A DNA stretch of 64,000 bases from Pseudoalteromonas sp. FUC4 (GTDB taxonomy: Bacteria > Pseudomonadota > Gammaproteobacteria > Enterobacterales > Alteromonadaceae): NCBI RefSeq assembly GCF_008370255.1, contig NZ_SEUI01000002.1, positions 162,667 to 226,666 of the forward strand, given 5' to 3'. Positions 16,908 to 25,681 of the stretch are shown here, piece by piece. The position numbers and the translations under genes are program-made. Every line of letters starts with the position of its first letter. The first letter of the stretch is position 1. Under the pieces are notes generated by a model. That model worked only from the letters and a program-made list of their open reading frames with translations, ran no database searches and had not been told where the DNA came from.

Positions 16908-17486
16908 TTAATCCTCGTACGGTAATATATTGTCTAACTTAAGCTGGTAAGCCGATGTGCCTAATTCGTTTTCAACGGTGTTTATCGTCAGTGTGCCTTC
17001 AAACCAAAATGCGTCATACAGGCTTTTAAGATCAACACCTTGATCAAACTTAACGTAAATTATTTGATTAGGTGGCGGCGGTGGCATATGCAGGCACGCG
17101 CCAAAATAAGGCACAATAAAAAATTCGCTAATACGTTTACCTTCTTCTGATTCAAGCGACACTATAAAGCCAGGTATACGCAGCTTTTTATTGTTGTAAC
17201 TTTCAATCACTCGTACTGAGCTTAAAGCTTGCTGATAGCGTTTATCTTGCTCGTTATCAAACGGTTTAGCGTCTAGGCTATTTAATGTGTCTTGCTCTGA
17301 GCCATCTTCAATTTCGGTTAAATACTCTGGCGGATTAAGCAATGCGTCTAAATCATCTTTAGGCATTAACTGAATCCACTCAATTTCTTCGTAACTTGTA
17401 CTTTGAGCCGCTGACTCACAAGTAAATACTAAACTGGACAAGGCAATAACACACCAAGCAACCATGTTAGTTACATATTTTGACAT
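16908..17486 (-). CDS. DUF3299 exported protein
   Basis: A 192-aa protein with a signal peptide (about 1-28) and the DUF3299 hallmarks: EIEWIQLMPKDDL near the mature N terminus, LRIPGFIVSLE in the middle and FIVPYFGACLHMPPPPPNQI near residues 130-149. DUF3299 genes are commonly found with DUF2796 and LolCDE-like ABC genes in zinc-regulated loci. It is divergent from the ABC operon across an ~80-bp gap that holds a good Zur box. Biochemical role unknown. Confidence 0.75.
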   Translation of the reverse strand: MSKYVTNMVAWCVIALSSLVFTCESAAQSTSYEEIEWIQLMPKDDLDALLNPPEYLTEIEDGSEQDTLNSLDAKPFDNEQDKRYQQALSSVRVIESYNNKKLRIPGFIVSLESEEGKRISEFFIVPYFGACLHMPPPPPNQIIYVKFDQGVDLKSLYDAFWFEGTLTINTVENELGTSAYQLKLDNILPYED

Positions 17487-17522
17487 ATTTTTATCTCAAT
17501 TAGTTTATTGCTCGACTAAAAA

Positions 17523-17537
17523 CGTTATAACATATCA
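17523..17537. promoter_or_regulatory. Zur box between the DUF3299 gene and the ABC operon
   Basis: CGTTATAACATATCA matches 13 of 15 positions of the gammaproteobacterial Zur dyad of the ykgM type (TGTTATAACATAACA). It lies 29 bp before the chosen GTG of the ABC gene and 37 bp before the divergent gene, so it could control both. Confidence 0.7.
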
Positions 17538-17565
17538 ACACTTATCAAACCATAGGAGTCTCATC

Positions 17566-18276
17566 GTGCCTAATACAATTTCTTCGGCCTCTACTCCCTT
17601 AGCAATACATATTGACCAACTTAGCTATAAGTACCACAAAGCAGATAAAACCTCGTTTTATATTCCTAACTGGCAAGTAACGCAGGGGGAGCAGGTATTT
17701 TTACATGGCGAATCTGGCTCAGGTAAAACTACATTACTTAATTTATTAGCAGGGGTGCTCACACCGCAAAGTGGCGATATAGCCTTACTTGAGCAAGCAC
17801 TTTCAACGCTTTCGTCAAAAAAACGCGATAAATTTAGAGCGCAAAACATTGGCGTGGTGTTTCAGCAATTTAATTTAATACCGTACTTAAGTGTGTTAAA
17901 AAACATTCAACTGGCTAGCTACTTTGCAAAAACGGGCAATACGCAAATAGAGCAAGAGGCGAGCGCACTGCTTTTAGCGCTTAAATTACCGACGACTATT
18001 TTGCACAAAGCAGCAAATACATTAAGTGTTGGCCAGCAACAGCGTGTAGCTATTGCCCGCGCTTTAATAAATAAACCTAAACTGTTATTAGTTGACGAAC
18101 CCACCTCAGCATTAGACGCCGCATCGCGCGATGCATTTATGACCCTGCTAATTGATTTATGTAAGCAGCACAGCATAACGCTTGTATTTGTAAGTCATGA
18201 TATGTACTTAAAGCAATTTTTTGAGCGCAGCGTAAATGTAACTTCGCTTTTAAAAGAGGAGAGTAGCAAATGCTAG
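17566..18276 (+). CDS. ABC transporter ATP-binding protein (LolD/MacB-like) of the zinc locus
   Basis: A 236-aa ATPase with Walker A GESGSGKTT, Q-loop region VVFQQFNLIPYLSV, signature LSVGQQQR, Walker B LLLVDEPTSALD and H-loop VSHD. The frame extends upstream to 17464, but that would run through the Zur box. The GTG at 17566 has AGGAG 7 nt upstream and the normal family start. It pairs with the FtsX-type permease that overlaps it by 7 bp. The Zur box and nearby zrgA suggest a zinc-related envelope function, as in the Zrg system of Vibrio. Confidence 0.8.
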   Translation: MPNTISSASTPLAIHIDQLSYKYHKADKTSFYIPNWQVTQGEQVFLHGESGSGKTTLLNLLAGVLTPQSGDIALLEQALSTLSSKKRDKFRAQNIGVVFQQFNLIPYLSVLKNIQLASYFAKTGNTQIEQEASALLLALKLPTTILHKAANTLSVGQQQRVAIARALINKPKLLLVDEPTSALDAASRDAFMTLLIDLCKQHSITLVFVSHDMYLKQFFERSVNVTSLLKEESSKC

Positions 18277-19505
18277 TATCGTTAGCATGGAGCAGCTTAG
18301 CCAGTAGACGTAAATCGGTCATACTTACTTTTTTATCATTACTAATAAGTATAAGCGTGCTTTTGAGTGTTGAGCATATTCGCCAGCAAGCCAAAGAGAG
18401 CTTTAACAGAACCATCTCTGATGTAGATATGATTGTGGGCGCACCTAGCGGGCAGTTAAACCTTTTACTTTATTCGGTATTTAGAATGGGCAGCCCTACC
18501 AGTAATATTGATTATAAAAGCTATGAAACCCTAAAAGGCAGTTCATTAGTCAAATGGGCAATTCCCATTTCGCTTGGCGCGCACCGTGGTTTTAGAGTAA
18601 TGGGCACCAATAACAGCTATTTTGAACACTTTAAATATGGCTCTAAGCAACCACTTACTTTTAATAGCGGCCAGCCATTTAACACATTATTTGAAGCGGT
18701 AATAGGAGCCGATGTAGCCAAAAAGCTCAATTATAAAATTGGCGACAGCGTAGTCATTGCTCATGGTATTGGTAACACAAGCTTTACCCATCATGACAAT
18801 ACTCCCTTTATTATAAAAGGCATACTTAGCCCCACAGGCACACCGGTTGATAAAACCATACATGTAAGCTTAAACGCCATTGAGGTCATACATTTATCAC
18901 CGACAAAACAAGCTAAATTACTTAATAATGTAGACTCAGTAAACACCACACCCGAGAGCATTACCGCAGTAATGCTGGGTTTGAAATCTAAGTTTTCAAC
19001 CTTTAAATTACAGCGCGATATAAACAATTATAAAGCCGACAGGTTAATGGCAGTGTTACCCGGTGTTGCCATGACCGAGCTTTGGCAAATGATGGCAACG
19101 GTTGAAAACCTGCTGCGCATTATTGGTATTTTGGTATTGGTATCGTCGCTATTTGGCTTATCAACCATGTTACTTGCCTCTATGGCGCAGCGTAAAAACG
19201 AAATTGCCGTGCTACGTGTATTAGGCGCAGGGCCAAGCATTATTTTTAGCTTAGTACTGGTAGAGGCGTTAATTTTAGTAATACTGGCAAGCATAGCTGC
19301 AACGGCTTTACTAGGTTTAACTTTATGGCTTTTAGGTGATTGGCTAGGCGCTACTTATGGCTTATTTTTAAATGCAAACATGTTTAATGTAGATACTTTA
19401 AAAGTAATCGCCGTTATTACTGTTGCGGCTATTATTACCTCAGCTATACCCGCGTATGAGGCCTATAAAAATGCGCTGCATAGCTCGCTGAGCGCTAAAA
19501 GTTAG
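18270..19505 (+). CDS. FtsX/MacB-type ABC permease of the zinc locus
   Basis: A 411-aa permease with one N-terminal membrane helix (about 17-35), a large periplasmic domain (about 40-275) starting with the usual DMIVGAPSGQLNLLLYSVF, and three C-terminal helices after about residue 280. This is the MacB/LolCE layout, which normally does not form a classical import channel. It overlaps the ATPase gene by 7 bp. It may move or present a metal-binding protein or lipoprotein rather than zinc itself. A terminator follows at 19541. Confidence 0.8.
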   Translation: MLVSLAWSSLASRRKSVILTFLSLLISISVLLSVEHIRQQAKESFNRTISDVDMIVGAPSGQLNLLLYSVFRMGSPTSNIDYKSYETLKGSSLVKWAIPISLGAHRGFRVMGTNNSYFEHFKYGSKQPLTFNSGQPFNTLFEAVIGADVAKKLNYKIGDSVVIAHGIGNTSFTHHDNTPFIIKGILSPTGTPVDKTIHVSLNAIEVIHLSPTKQAKLLNNVDSVNTTPESITAVMLGLKSKFSTFKLQRDINNYKADRLMAVLPGVAMTELWQMMATVENLLRIIGILVLVSSLFGLSTMLLASMAQRKNEIAVLRVLGAGPSIIFSLVLVEALILVILASIAATALLGLTLWLLGDWLGATYGLFLNANMFNVDTLKVIAVITVAAIITSAIPAYEAYKNALHSSLSAKS

Positions 19506-19540
19506 TACCTTTAAAAATTGAACCTCCTAATAAGCAAAAT

Positions 19541-19570
19541 GGCCGCAGTAATAAATACTGCGGCCTTTTT
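19541..19570 (+). terminator. Intrinsic terminator after the ABC permease
   Basis: Perfect 10-bp stem GGCCGCAGTA (19541-19550) with TACTGCGGCC (19556-19565), a 5-nt loop and T5. Confidence 0.92.
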
Positions 19571-19666
19571 GGTAACAATATCCCGTATTAATGTGTACAG
19601 ATGTAGAGATTAGTCTCCAAGTAAAATATACATTATCTTACTCTTTTTAATCTGAGCATATCGTCG

Positions 19667-21010
19667 TTAAACTACACCATACGCTAGCATAGCGTCAGCT
19701 ACTTTTATAAACCCTGCTATATTGGCGCCTTTGATATAATCCACTCTACTTTTATCATCGCCGTGGTGCACACACTGGTTATGAATGTTTTTCATAATGC
19801 CATGGAGTTTTTCTTCCAAATCCTGTTCAGTCCAAGACATACGAATACTGTTTTGTGACATTTCTAGAGCAGAAACGGCTACACCACCTGCATTTGACGC
19901 TTTTCCTGGAGCATATAAGATATTATTATCTTTAAACAATTCAATAGCTTCGGGAGTGCATGGCATATTAGCGCCTTCTGATACCGCAATGCAGCCATTA
20001 TTGAATAATAGTTTAGCATCAGTACCCGTTAATTCATTTTGAGTTGCACAAGGAAAAGCCAAATCAGACTTAATACTCCAAGGTTTTTGACCTTCTAAGT
20101 ACTTGCTTTTAAACAACTCTGTTGCACCTGAAAGTCGTTGCTTACGGTTTATTTTCAGATCTTTTAGTAGCATAAGTTTTTCTTGATCAATTCCATCAGG
20201 CACATATAGTGTGCCGCTAGAGTCTGAAACTGTTAGCACTTTGCCCCCAAGTTGAATTATTTTCTCGGCACAGTGCAATGCGACATTTCCTGAACCAGAT
20301 ACTAACGCAGACTTACCTTTTATTGAGTGACCGGCGTGTTTAAGCATTTCTTCCATAAAATAAGCATTACCATAACCCGTTGCTTCTGTACGGATAAGGC
20401 TTCCACCAAACTCTAAAGCTTTTCCTGTTAATACACTTTCAAATTGATGAGTAAGTCGCTTATATTGGCCAAATAAATAACTAATTTCTTTGCTACCAAC
20501 ACCTATATCGCCTGCGGGAACATCAGTATTTGGACCTATATGTTGATAAAGTTGCGTCATAAAAGACTGACAAAATCGCATAATTTCCCTGTCAGACTTT
20601 CCTTTAGGGTTAAAGTCAGCTCCTCCTTTACCTGCACCAATTGGTAATGTAGTCAAACTGTTTTTAAATGTTTGTTCAAAGCCTAAAAACTTTAATACAC
20701 TTAAATTTACAGAATGGTCAAACCTTAAGCCGCCCTTATAGGGTCCAATAGAATTATTAAATTGCACCCTATACCCTTTATTGATTTGAATATCCCCCTG
20801 ATCATCTTCCCAAGCAACACGAAACGAAATAACTTTATCTGGTTCGGTCATACGCTCTAAAATACGGGCTTTTTTATATTTAGGGTTTTGATTTATAAAA
20901 GGGATCACAGATTCTGCAACCTCTTTAACCGCCTGATGGAATTCGCTCTCGTTAGGGTTACGTTTAATTAGCCCCGCCATAAAGTGCTCTATTGTTAAAT
21001 CTTCATTCAT
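19667..21010 (-). CDS. gdhA: NADP-type glutamate dehydrogenase
   Basis: A 447-aa hexameric glutamate dehydrogenase that makes glutamate from 2-oxoglutarate and ammonia. It shows YKGGLRFDHSVNLSVLKFLG, the active-site stretch PIGAGKGGADFNPKGKSD, DVPAGDIGVG and the nucleotide-binding glycine motif SGSGNVALH. Length and start match the biosynthetic (NADPH) group. It is monocistronic in appearance, with about 160 bp before it on the minus strand and no clear operator. Base use looks like the core genes. Confidence 0.95.
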   Translation of the reverse strand: MNEDLTIEHFMAGLIKRNPNESEFHQAVKEVAESVIPFINQNPKYKKARILERMTEPDKVISFRVAWEDDQGDIQINKGYRVQFNNSIGPYKGGLRFDHSVNLSVLKFLGFEQTFKNSLTTLPIGAGKGGADFNPKGKSDREIMRFCQSFMTQLYQHIGPNTDVPAGDIGVGSKEISYLFGQYKRLTHQFESVLTGKALEFGGSLIRTEATGYGNAYFMEEMLKHAGHSIKGKSALVSGSGNVALHCAEKIIQLGGKVLTVSDSSGTLYVPDGIDQEKLMLLKDLKINRKQRLSGATELFKSKYLEGQKPWSIKSDLAFPCATQNELTGTDAKLLFNNGCIAVSEGANMPCTPEAIELFKDNNILYAPGKASNAGGVAVSALEMSQNSIRMSWTEQDLEEKLHGIMKNIHNQCVHHGDDKSRVDYIKGANIAGFIKVADAMLAYGVV

Positions 21011-21198
21011 TTTTAATTATTCCTATTAATATGGCAGTAGCTTACTTATAAAGTAGCTGCTGAGTTTTATTTGTTGGTATAAAAGCTTTAAAATTATATT
21101 TAATATAAAAATTTGGAAACACCTGGTAAAAATAACATGTGATTAATTGCTCTAGCATCTTGTGCAATGCAGTGTTCTCTAAATTTCGGTAGTTATTA

Positions 21199-21492
21199 CT
21201 ATGCTTTAAGCTCATCGAAGTAAGTGAGCTTTGGAGGCTCTGATACTAACTGGCTGAGAGTTTCAAGCCCTCCGGTTTCGGTTCTCCACGCTAGATATTT
21301 CTCGTTATATGCACGAGAATCCCAATTTTCTATGGTTGTTAGGTGTAAAAGGTCATCTTGATTTTGAACCAGTTTAATATCAGAACATCCATCAAATGCT
21401 TTTGTTTCTGGTATAAAAACTGCTAAAACATCTTTTAACTCTTGCAGTTTTTCTGGTTTGGCTTTTAACTCTAAAATAACTTTAATAGACAT
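21199..21492 (-). CDS. Antibiotic-biosynthesis-monooxygenase (YgiN-like) domain protein
   Basis: A 97-aa single-domain ABM/dimeric alpha-beta barrel protein: IKVILELKAKPEKLQELKDV at the start, FDGCSDIKLVQNQDD, then IENWDSRAYNEKYLAWR. YgiN-like members act on quinols. Upstream lies a 50-bp sequence (21577-21626) that is also found before the SDR gene ending at 22899, so the two are probably co-regulated. Confidence 0.75.
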   Translation of the reverse strand: MSIKVILELKAKPEKLQELKDVLAVFIPETKAFDGCSDIKLVQNQDDLLHLTTIENWDSRAYNEKYLAWRTETGGLETLSQLVSEPPKLTYFDELKA

Positions 21493-21576
21493 AATTTTTC
21501 CTACAATAAATTAAGTAAACAGGGTCTAACACGCTAACTTGTAACGTTTCATATAGAGATTTTATAGAGTATTTTT

Positions 21577-21626
21577 AACAAGCTGAAACAATAACATTTT
21601 GTTAGTGATACATGATTTATTGGTTG
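21577..21626 (-). promoter_or_regulatory. Conserved 50-bp upstream element, copy 1
   Basis: About 44 of 50 positions are identical with 23557-23606, including GAAACAATAACA and AGTGATACATGATTT. Each copy lies 50-90 bp upstream of a minus-strand redox gene. It may be the shared binding site and promoter of one regulator. Confidence 0.5.
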
Positions 21627-21723
21627 TAGGCTCCACTTTAACAATATGCCCTAAACTGCAAATTGATAAAACGAAGACAAGCTTAAGCACTTTGAAGTGG
21701 TAAATATTTCAAGCATAAGGCTA

Positions 21724-22030
21724 GAGCTTGTTGACCTTTCATGGTTGAATTTCAAGCAGTGCGTTTGGTTTTTAGGCAAGACAGAGGTTGTGTAGTGTGG
21801 TTATTCCCCATAAATAGGCGATAACGCAGCATAAATACCAAGCATGCGCGGCCCGAAGGGTTCTTTCTAGGGTTGATTAACTCTTTGTTGCCGACAGGGA
21901 TGTAGATCAGAGACGTGAGCAGGACGCGGAAGCTTTACTCGTTTTACTTAGCCCACTAGGTTATAGACCTAGCGCCGCGATTTAAGCGCTCCTAGATTGA
22001 AAGACTTCAATCCACCAAGGACAACACGGC
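21724..22030 (+). mobile_element. MITE-like repeat, copy 1 (degraded ends)
   Basis: A 307-bp non-coding element, flanked by TA on the left and TTA on the right. It matches the copies at 27150-27459 (opposite strand) and 37185-37494 (same strand) through most of its length. Its terminal repeats (GAGCTTGTTGACCTT and CCAAGGACAACACGGC) have diverged most. It occupies most of the 21493-22171 gap; nothing else is seen there beyond the 50-bp element at 21577. Confidence 0.8.
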
Positions 22031-22171
22031 TTAATTCAAAAAGGAAAAACCAATCACTTTTTACTGTGTTACGGTTAATTAAAAAGCTAACTTATTGATA
22101 AAGACAGCTTTATCGTTGCTGAAAACCATAAATATGTAAACCCAATAGACTGTGGTTTACATAAAATTGAT

Positions 22172-22750
22172 TTAACCTCTCAATGAAGGCTTTTTCCATT
22201 GCTTATGCTTAGCCACACTATCTAAAGGTGTTTGAGCAATAGCGTTGGTATAGTTACTCATCGTTTTAACCGCAAGCCCGAGCACAACCTCTAATGCTTG
22301 TTGCTCACCATAACCAGCGTCAAAGAAAGCACTTAAAGCATAAGGTTCAATGCTCCCTCTGGTTCTTAAAAAATCTCTTGTAAAAAGGCGTAAAGCTTCT
22401 AATTTTATATCACTTAACGGACTGCCATTTCTTAAAGCTTCTACATCGTCATCTGACATACCTGATTGCTCTGCAAGCAGAGTGTGCCATGGCATGCAAT
22501 ATTCGCAATTATTTTCAAAATTAGCGGCTTGGTAAACTACCTGTTTTTCTTTTAATGACAAACTGTTCTGATTAAACTGATCCCAACCTACCATATAAGA
22601 AGTTAACAAAGTGGGCGCCTGCGCCATTACACCTTCAACATTAGGGATTAAACCGAAGGCTTCTTTAGCTGATATCAAATTATTTTTTGATGCCTCTGGT
22701 GCTGTTTTTTCATTAAAAATTTGAAATGGTTTTACTGCATGTACTGTCAT
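22172..22750 (-). CDS. Carboxymuconolactone-decarboxylase/AhpD-like protein
   Basis: A 192-aa CMD-family protein. The family's Cys-x-x-Cys redox pair is visible in NNCEYCMPWHTLLAEQ (about residues 78-93), followed by SDDDVEALRNGSPLSD and the helical VVLGLAVKTMSNYTNAI. AhpD-like members are alkylhydroperoxidases; others have no proven activity. It sits among other small detoxification genes on the same strand but with a 148-bp gap to the SDR gene, so co-transcription is uncertain. Confidence 0.75.
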   Translation of the reverse strand: MTVHAVKPFQIFNEKTAPEASKNNLISAKEAFGLIPNVEGVMAQAPTLLTSYMVGWDQFNQNSLSLKEKQVVYQAANFENNCEYCMPWHTLLAEQSGMSDDDVEALRNGSPLSDIKLEALRLFTRDFLRTRGSIEPYALSAFFDAGYGEQQALEVVLGLAVKTMSNYTNAIAQTPLDSVAKHKQWKKPSLRG

Positions 22751-22898
22751 ATTAAATTCTCATAAAAATAGTCAACTTGTCAGTTTTAAACGCACAAAAT
22801 AGACTGAGCTACGCTGAACAGTTAAATTTAAAACCTCAGCGATAAACTCACTGAGGTTTTAGTACTTATTTGTAATGTTTGTTCTTAGCAATTATTAC

Positions 22899-23504
22899 TT
22901 ATGCATCTACAAACAATACTTGACCAGTGATAAAACCATCTACAGAACGCTCAAACGCCTTACCTACTAACTTACTCGGTACAGGTTCAAATCCAGGCAT
23001 CATTTCGCCATAAACATCCCACGCCTCTGTTAGCACTGTTGGATTAATTGAGTTTATACGAATGCCACGTGGTAATTCATAAGCAACTACTTTTGCAAAG
23101 GTATCAATTGCACCACTTGTTGTTGCATCAGCAATTGCATAAGGAATTGGCTTAACATTTAAGATGCCGCTAATTAACGTGAAAGACCCGTTATCAGCTA
23201 TGTATTCTTGACCAATTCTAACAAGGTTGATTTGCCCCATCATTTTGCTCATAACAGTACTCATCCATTGGGCTTCTGTCATTTCAGTAAATTCTGCATA
23301 TTCACAAACACCAACAGTGTTAACTACGGCATCAAAGTGACCCACATCTTTATAAAGATTGCGAATAGACTCTTCACTTGTAATATCAACAATATGATCT
23401 ACATTACCAGAACGGCCCGCAGTGATAACTTTATGCTTTCCTAATCCACTTAAAGCCGCTTGGCCCATTTTTCCTAAAGCACCAATTAAAATTACTGTTT
23501 TCAT
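22899..23504 (-). CDS. Short-chain dehydrogenase/reductase (short form)
   Basis: A 201-aa SDR protein. The nucleotide-binding motif is at the very start (LIGALGKMGQAAL), followed by TAGRSGNVDHIVDITS, DAVVNTVGVCEY and an active-site-like stretch LISGILNVKPIPYAIADA. The frame stays open upstream to 23693, but the ATG at 23504 has GGAG 6 nt upstream and gives the normal SDR N terminus. The 50-bp element shared with the ABM gene is about 50 bp upstream. The substrate is unknown. Confidence 0.78.
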   Translation of the reverse strand: MKTVILIGALGKMGQAALSGLGKHKVITAGRSGNVDHIVDITSEESIRNLYKDVGHFDAVVNTVGVCEYAEFTEMTEAQWMSTVMSKMMGQINLVRIGQEYIADNGSFTLISGILNVKPIPYAIADATTSGAIDTFAKVVAYELPRGIRINSINPTVLTEAWDVYGEMMPGFEPVPSKLVGKAFERSVDGFITGQVLFVDA

Positions 23505-23556
23505 GATTTTCTCCATCTGTGTTGTATCAATGACAGCTATGTTAAGAGACTGCTCA

Positions 23557-23606
23557 AACAAATAGAAACAATAACACTTTGTAAGTGATACATGATTTTT
23601 TGGTTG
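23557..23606 (-). promoter_or_regulatory. Conserved 50-bp upstream element, copy 2
   Basis: Partner of 21577-21626, with about six differences. In this copy the centre contains a small dyad, CACTT-ACA-AAGTG on the minus strand. The rest of the 23505-24028 gap shows nothing I recognise. Confidence 0.5.
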
Positions 23607-24028
23607 AATCGATAAATATGTAGGGCTGACTAAGATGACGATAAACAGCGCTATGCTAAAAACGAAATTTTTAATAAGTGTGCCATTCACCATCCAATTT
23701 TCATGCGCTTCTCAATTAGTGCCTCATAGACTCCTCGTAATACAAATTCGGCTGGTAGCATTAACAAATTAGTATTGTTTAGTTCTACTCAAGTACCTAT
23801 GTATTATTTATGCTGATAAATAGCACAAACAAAATGCTATTAAAAATCTGAACAATTTAGAACGATCTTGTGAGCCATCCTAGGTAGTGATGGGGTTTGA
23901 TCTTGATACGTTAAAACAACACCTTTGTCATAAAAAATTAAATATTGAAATTTTGACTTAAGCACAACCCATACTGCTCTATGAGTAGTAAATGGCTTTG
24001 TAAATATCATTTATTGGAGATAGAAATA

Positions 24029-25669
24029 GTGAAAGCATCAGACTTATTCGTAAAAGCATTAGAACAAGAAGGAGTCGAATATATATTTGGTATTCCTGGA
24101 GAAGAGAATCTAGATCTACTTGAGTCAATTAGGCGCTCAAACATTAAATTGATTCTTACAAGACATGAACAAGCGGCTGGATTTATGGCAGCAACTTATG
24201 GCAGATTGACAGGCAAAGTCGGCGTTTGCTTATCAACCTTAGGGCCAGGTGCAACAAACTTAGTTACCTCAGCAGCCTATGCTCAATTAGGTGCGATGCC
24301 AATGCTAATGATTACCGGACAAAAACCTATAAAAGCGAGTAAACAAGGCAGATTCCAAGTACTTGACGTGGTCGATATGATGAGACCATTAACAAAATAT
24401 ACAGCACAAATTGTCAGTGGAGAACGAATAGCCTCGCATGTACGAGAAGCATTTAGAGTAGCAAGTGCAGAGCGCCCAGGAGCAGTCCATTTAGAGCTAC
24501 CTGAAGATATTGCAATTGAAGAAGTAAGCGCAAGCCTCATTACTCCAAGCGCCATCCGTAGACCTATAGCAGAATACAAAGCTATTGATAAAGCTATAAG
24601 TTTAATCGAACTAGCTAAATCGCCGCTATTGCTTATTGGGGCTGCAGCGAACCGCAAAATGACCAGCAAAATGCTAACTCGCTTTGTAAATGAGTTGAAA
24701 GTTCCCTTTGTAACTACTCAAATGGGAAAAGGTGTTATTGATGAATCTAATCCGCTATTTTTAGGTAACACAACACTTTCAGACGGAGATTTTGTCCATC
24801 GCTCAATTGAAAATGCAGATCTCATTATAAATGTAGGTCACGACGTAGTCGAAAAGCCTCCTTTTTTTATGCGCTCTAACGACAAGCAAGTAATTCATAT
24901 TAATTACAACGCTGCAGAAGTAGACCCAGTTTATTTTCCGCAAGTAGAAGTTATTGGCGATATTGCTAACAGCGTATGGGCTATTTTAGAGAAAATAAAG
25001 CCTCAGCCACACTGGGATTTCGCATATTTTGAAAAAGTAAAAAAAGCCGAAGAAAAAGCACTGCCGCATAGCTGCAATGATGATCGTTTCCCTATTTATC
25101 CTCAACGTTTAGTGGCCGATGTAAGGCAAGCAATGCCTGACAATGGGATCATTGCATTGGACAATGGTGTTTATAAAATTTGGTTTGCCCGAAACTATAA
25201 AGCTAAAAAGCCCAATACAGTGCTACTTGATAATGCTCTAGCAACAATGGGAGCTGGATTACCATCGGCTATGGCAGCTAAACTTGTTTACCCAGATAAA
25301 CCTGTTCTTGCTATTTGTGGCGATGGTGGCTTTATGATGAATAGTCAAGAGCTTGAAACAGCCATTAGACTCGATCAACATTTAATTATTCTTATTTTGC
25401 GAGATGATGCATATGGAATGATAAAGTGGAAACAAGCAAATATGGAATTTGAAGAATTCGGATTAGATTATGGGAATCCGGATTTTGTAAAATATATTCA
25501 AGCATATGGTGGTAAAGGTCATAGAATCTCTTCTGCCAATGAGCTACTACCTTTAATAAAAGCGTGTATGAATGAGCACGGAGTTCATTTGATTGATATT
25601 CCTATCGATTATAGTGAAAACGATCAAATTCTTAATCATGATCTTCGAGAATTAAGCAGTAAAGTATAA
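24029..25669 (+). CDS. Acetolactate-synthase-like thiamine-diphosphate enzyme
   Basis: A 546-aa ThDP enzyme of the acetolactate synthase (large subunit) group. It has FGIPGEENLDLLESI, RHEQAAGFMAATYGRLTGK (catalytic Glu region), STLGPGATNLVTSAAYAQLG, QKPIKASKQGRFQVLD and the C-terminal ThDP site ICGDGGFMMNSQELETA. The GTG at 24029 has GGAG 9 nt upstream and starts the conserved VKASDLFVKAL. The in-frame ATG at 23981 adds 16 residues without support. There is no small subunit (ilvN). The next gene, 12 bp on, is an aldehyde dehydrogenase; this pair recurs in proteobacteria. Function may be catabolic or in a special carboligation. Confidence 0.8.
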   Translation: MKASDLFVKALEQEGVEYIFGIPGEENLDLLESIRRSNIKLILTRHEQAAGFMAATYGRLTGKVGVCLSTLGPGATNLVTSAAYAQLGAMPMLMITGQKPIKASKQGRFQVLDVVDMMRPLTKYTAQIVSGERIASHVREAFRVASAERPGAVHLELPEDIAIEEVSASLITPSAIRRPIAEYKAIDKAISLIELAKSPLLLIGAAANRKMTSKMLTRFVNELKVPFVTTQMGKGVIDESNPLFLGNTTLSDGDFVHRSIENADLIINVGHDVVEKPPFFMRSNDKQVIHINYNAAEVDPVYFPQVEVIGDIANSVWAILEKIKPQPHWDFAYFEKVKKAEEKALPHSCNDDRFPIYPQRLVADVRQAMPDNGIIALDNGVYKIWFARNYKAKKPNTVLLDNALATMGAGLPSAMAAKLVYPDKPVLAICGDGGFMMNSQELETAIRLDQHLIILILRDDAYGMIKWKQANMEFEEFGLDYGNPDFVKYIQAYGGKGHRISSANELLPLIKACMNEHGVHLIDIPIDYSENDQILNHDLRELSSKV

Positions 25670-25681
25670 AAGGCCCAAATT

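Noticed and set aside
17464..17565. Upstream extension of the ABC ATPase frame
   Set aside because: It would place the Zur box and promoter inside the gene; the GTG at 17566 has a proper AGGAG and family start.
23505..23693. N-terminal extension of the SDR gene
   Set aside because: It contains the conserved promoter element and would displace the nucleotide-binding motif from the N terminus.
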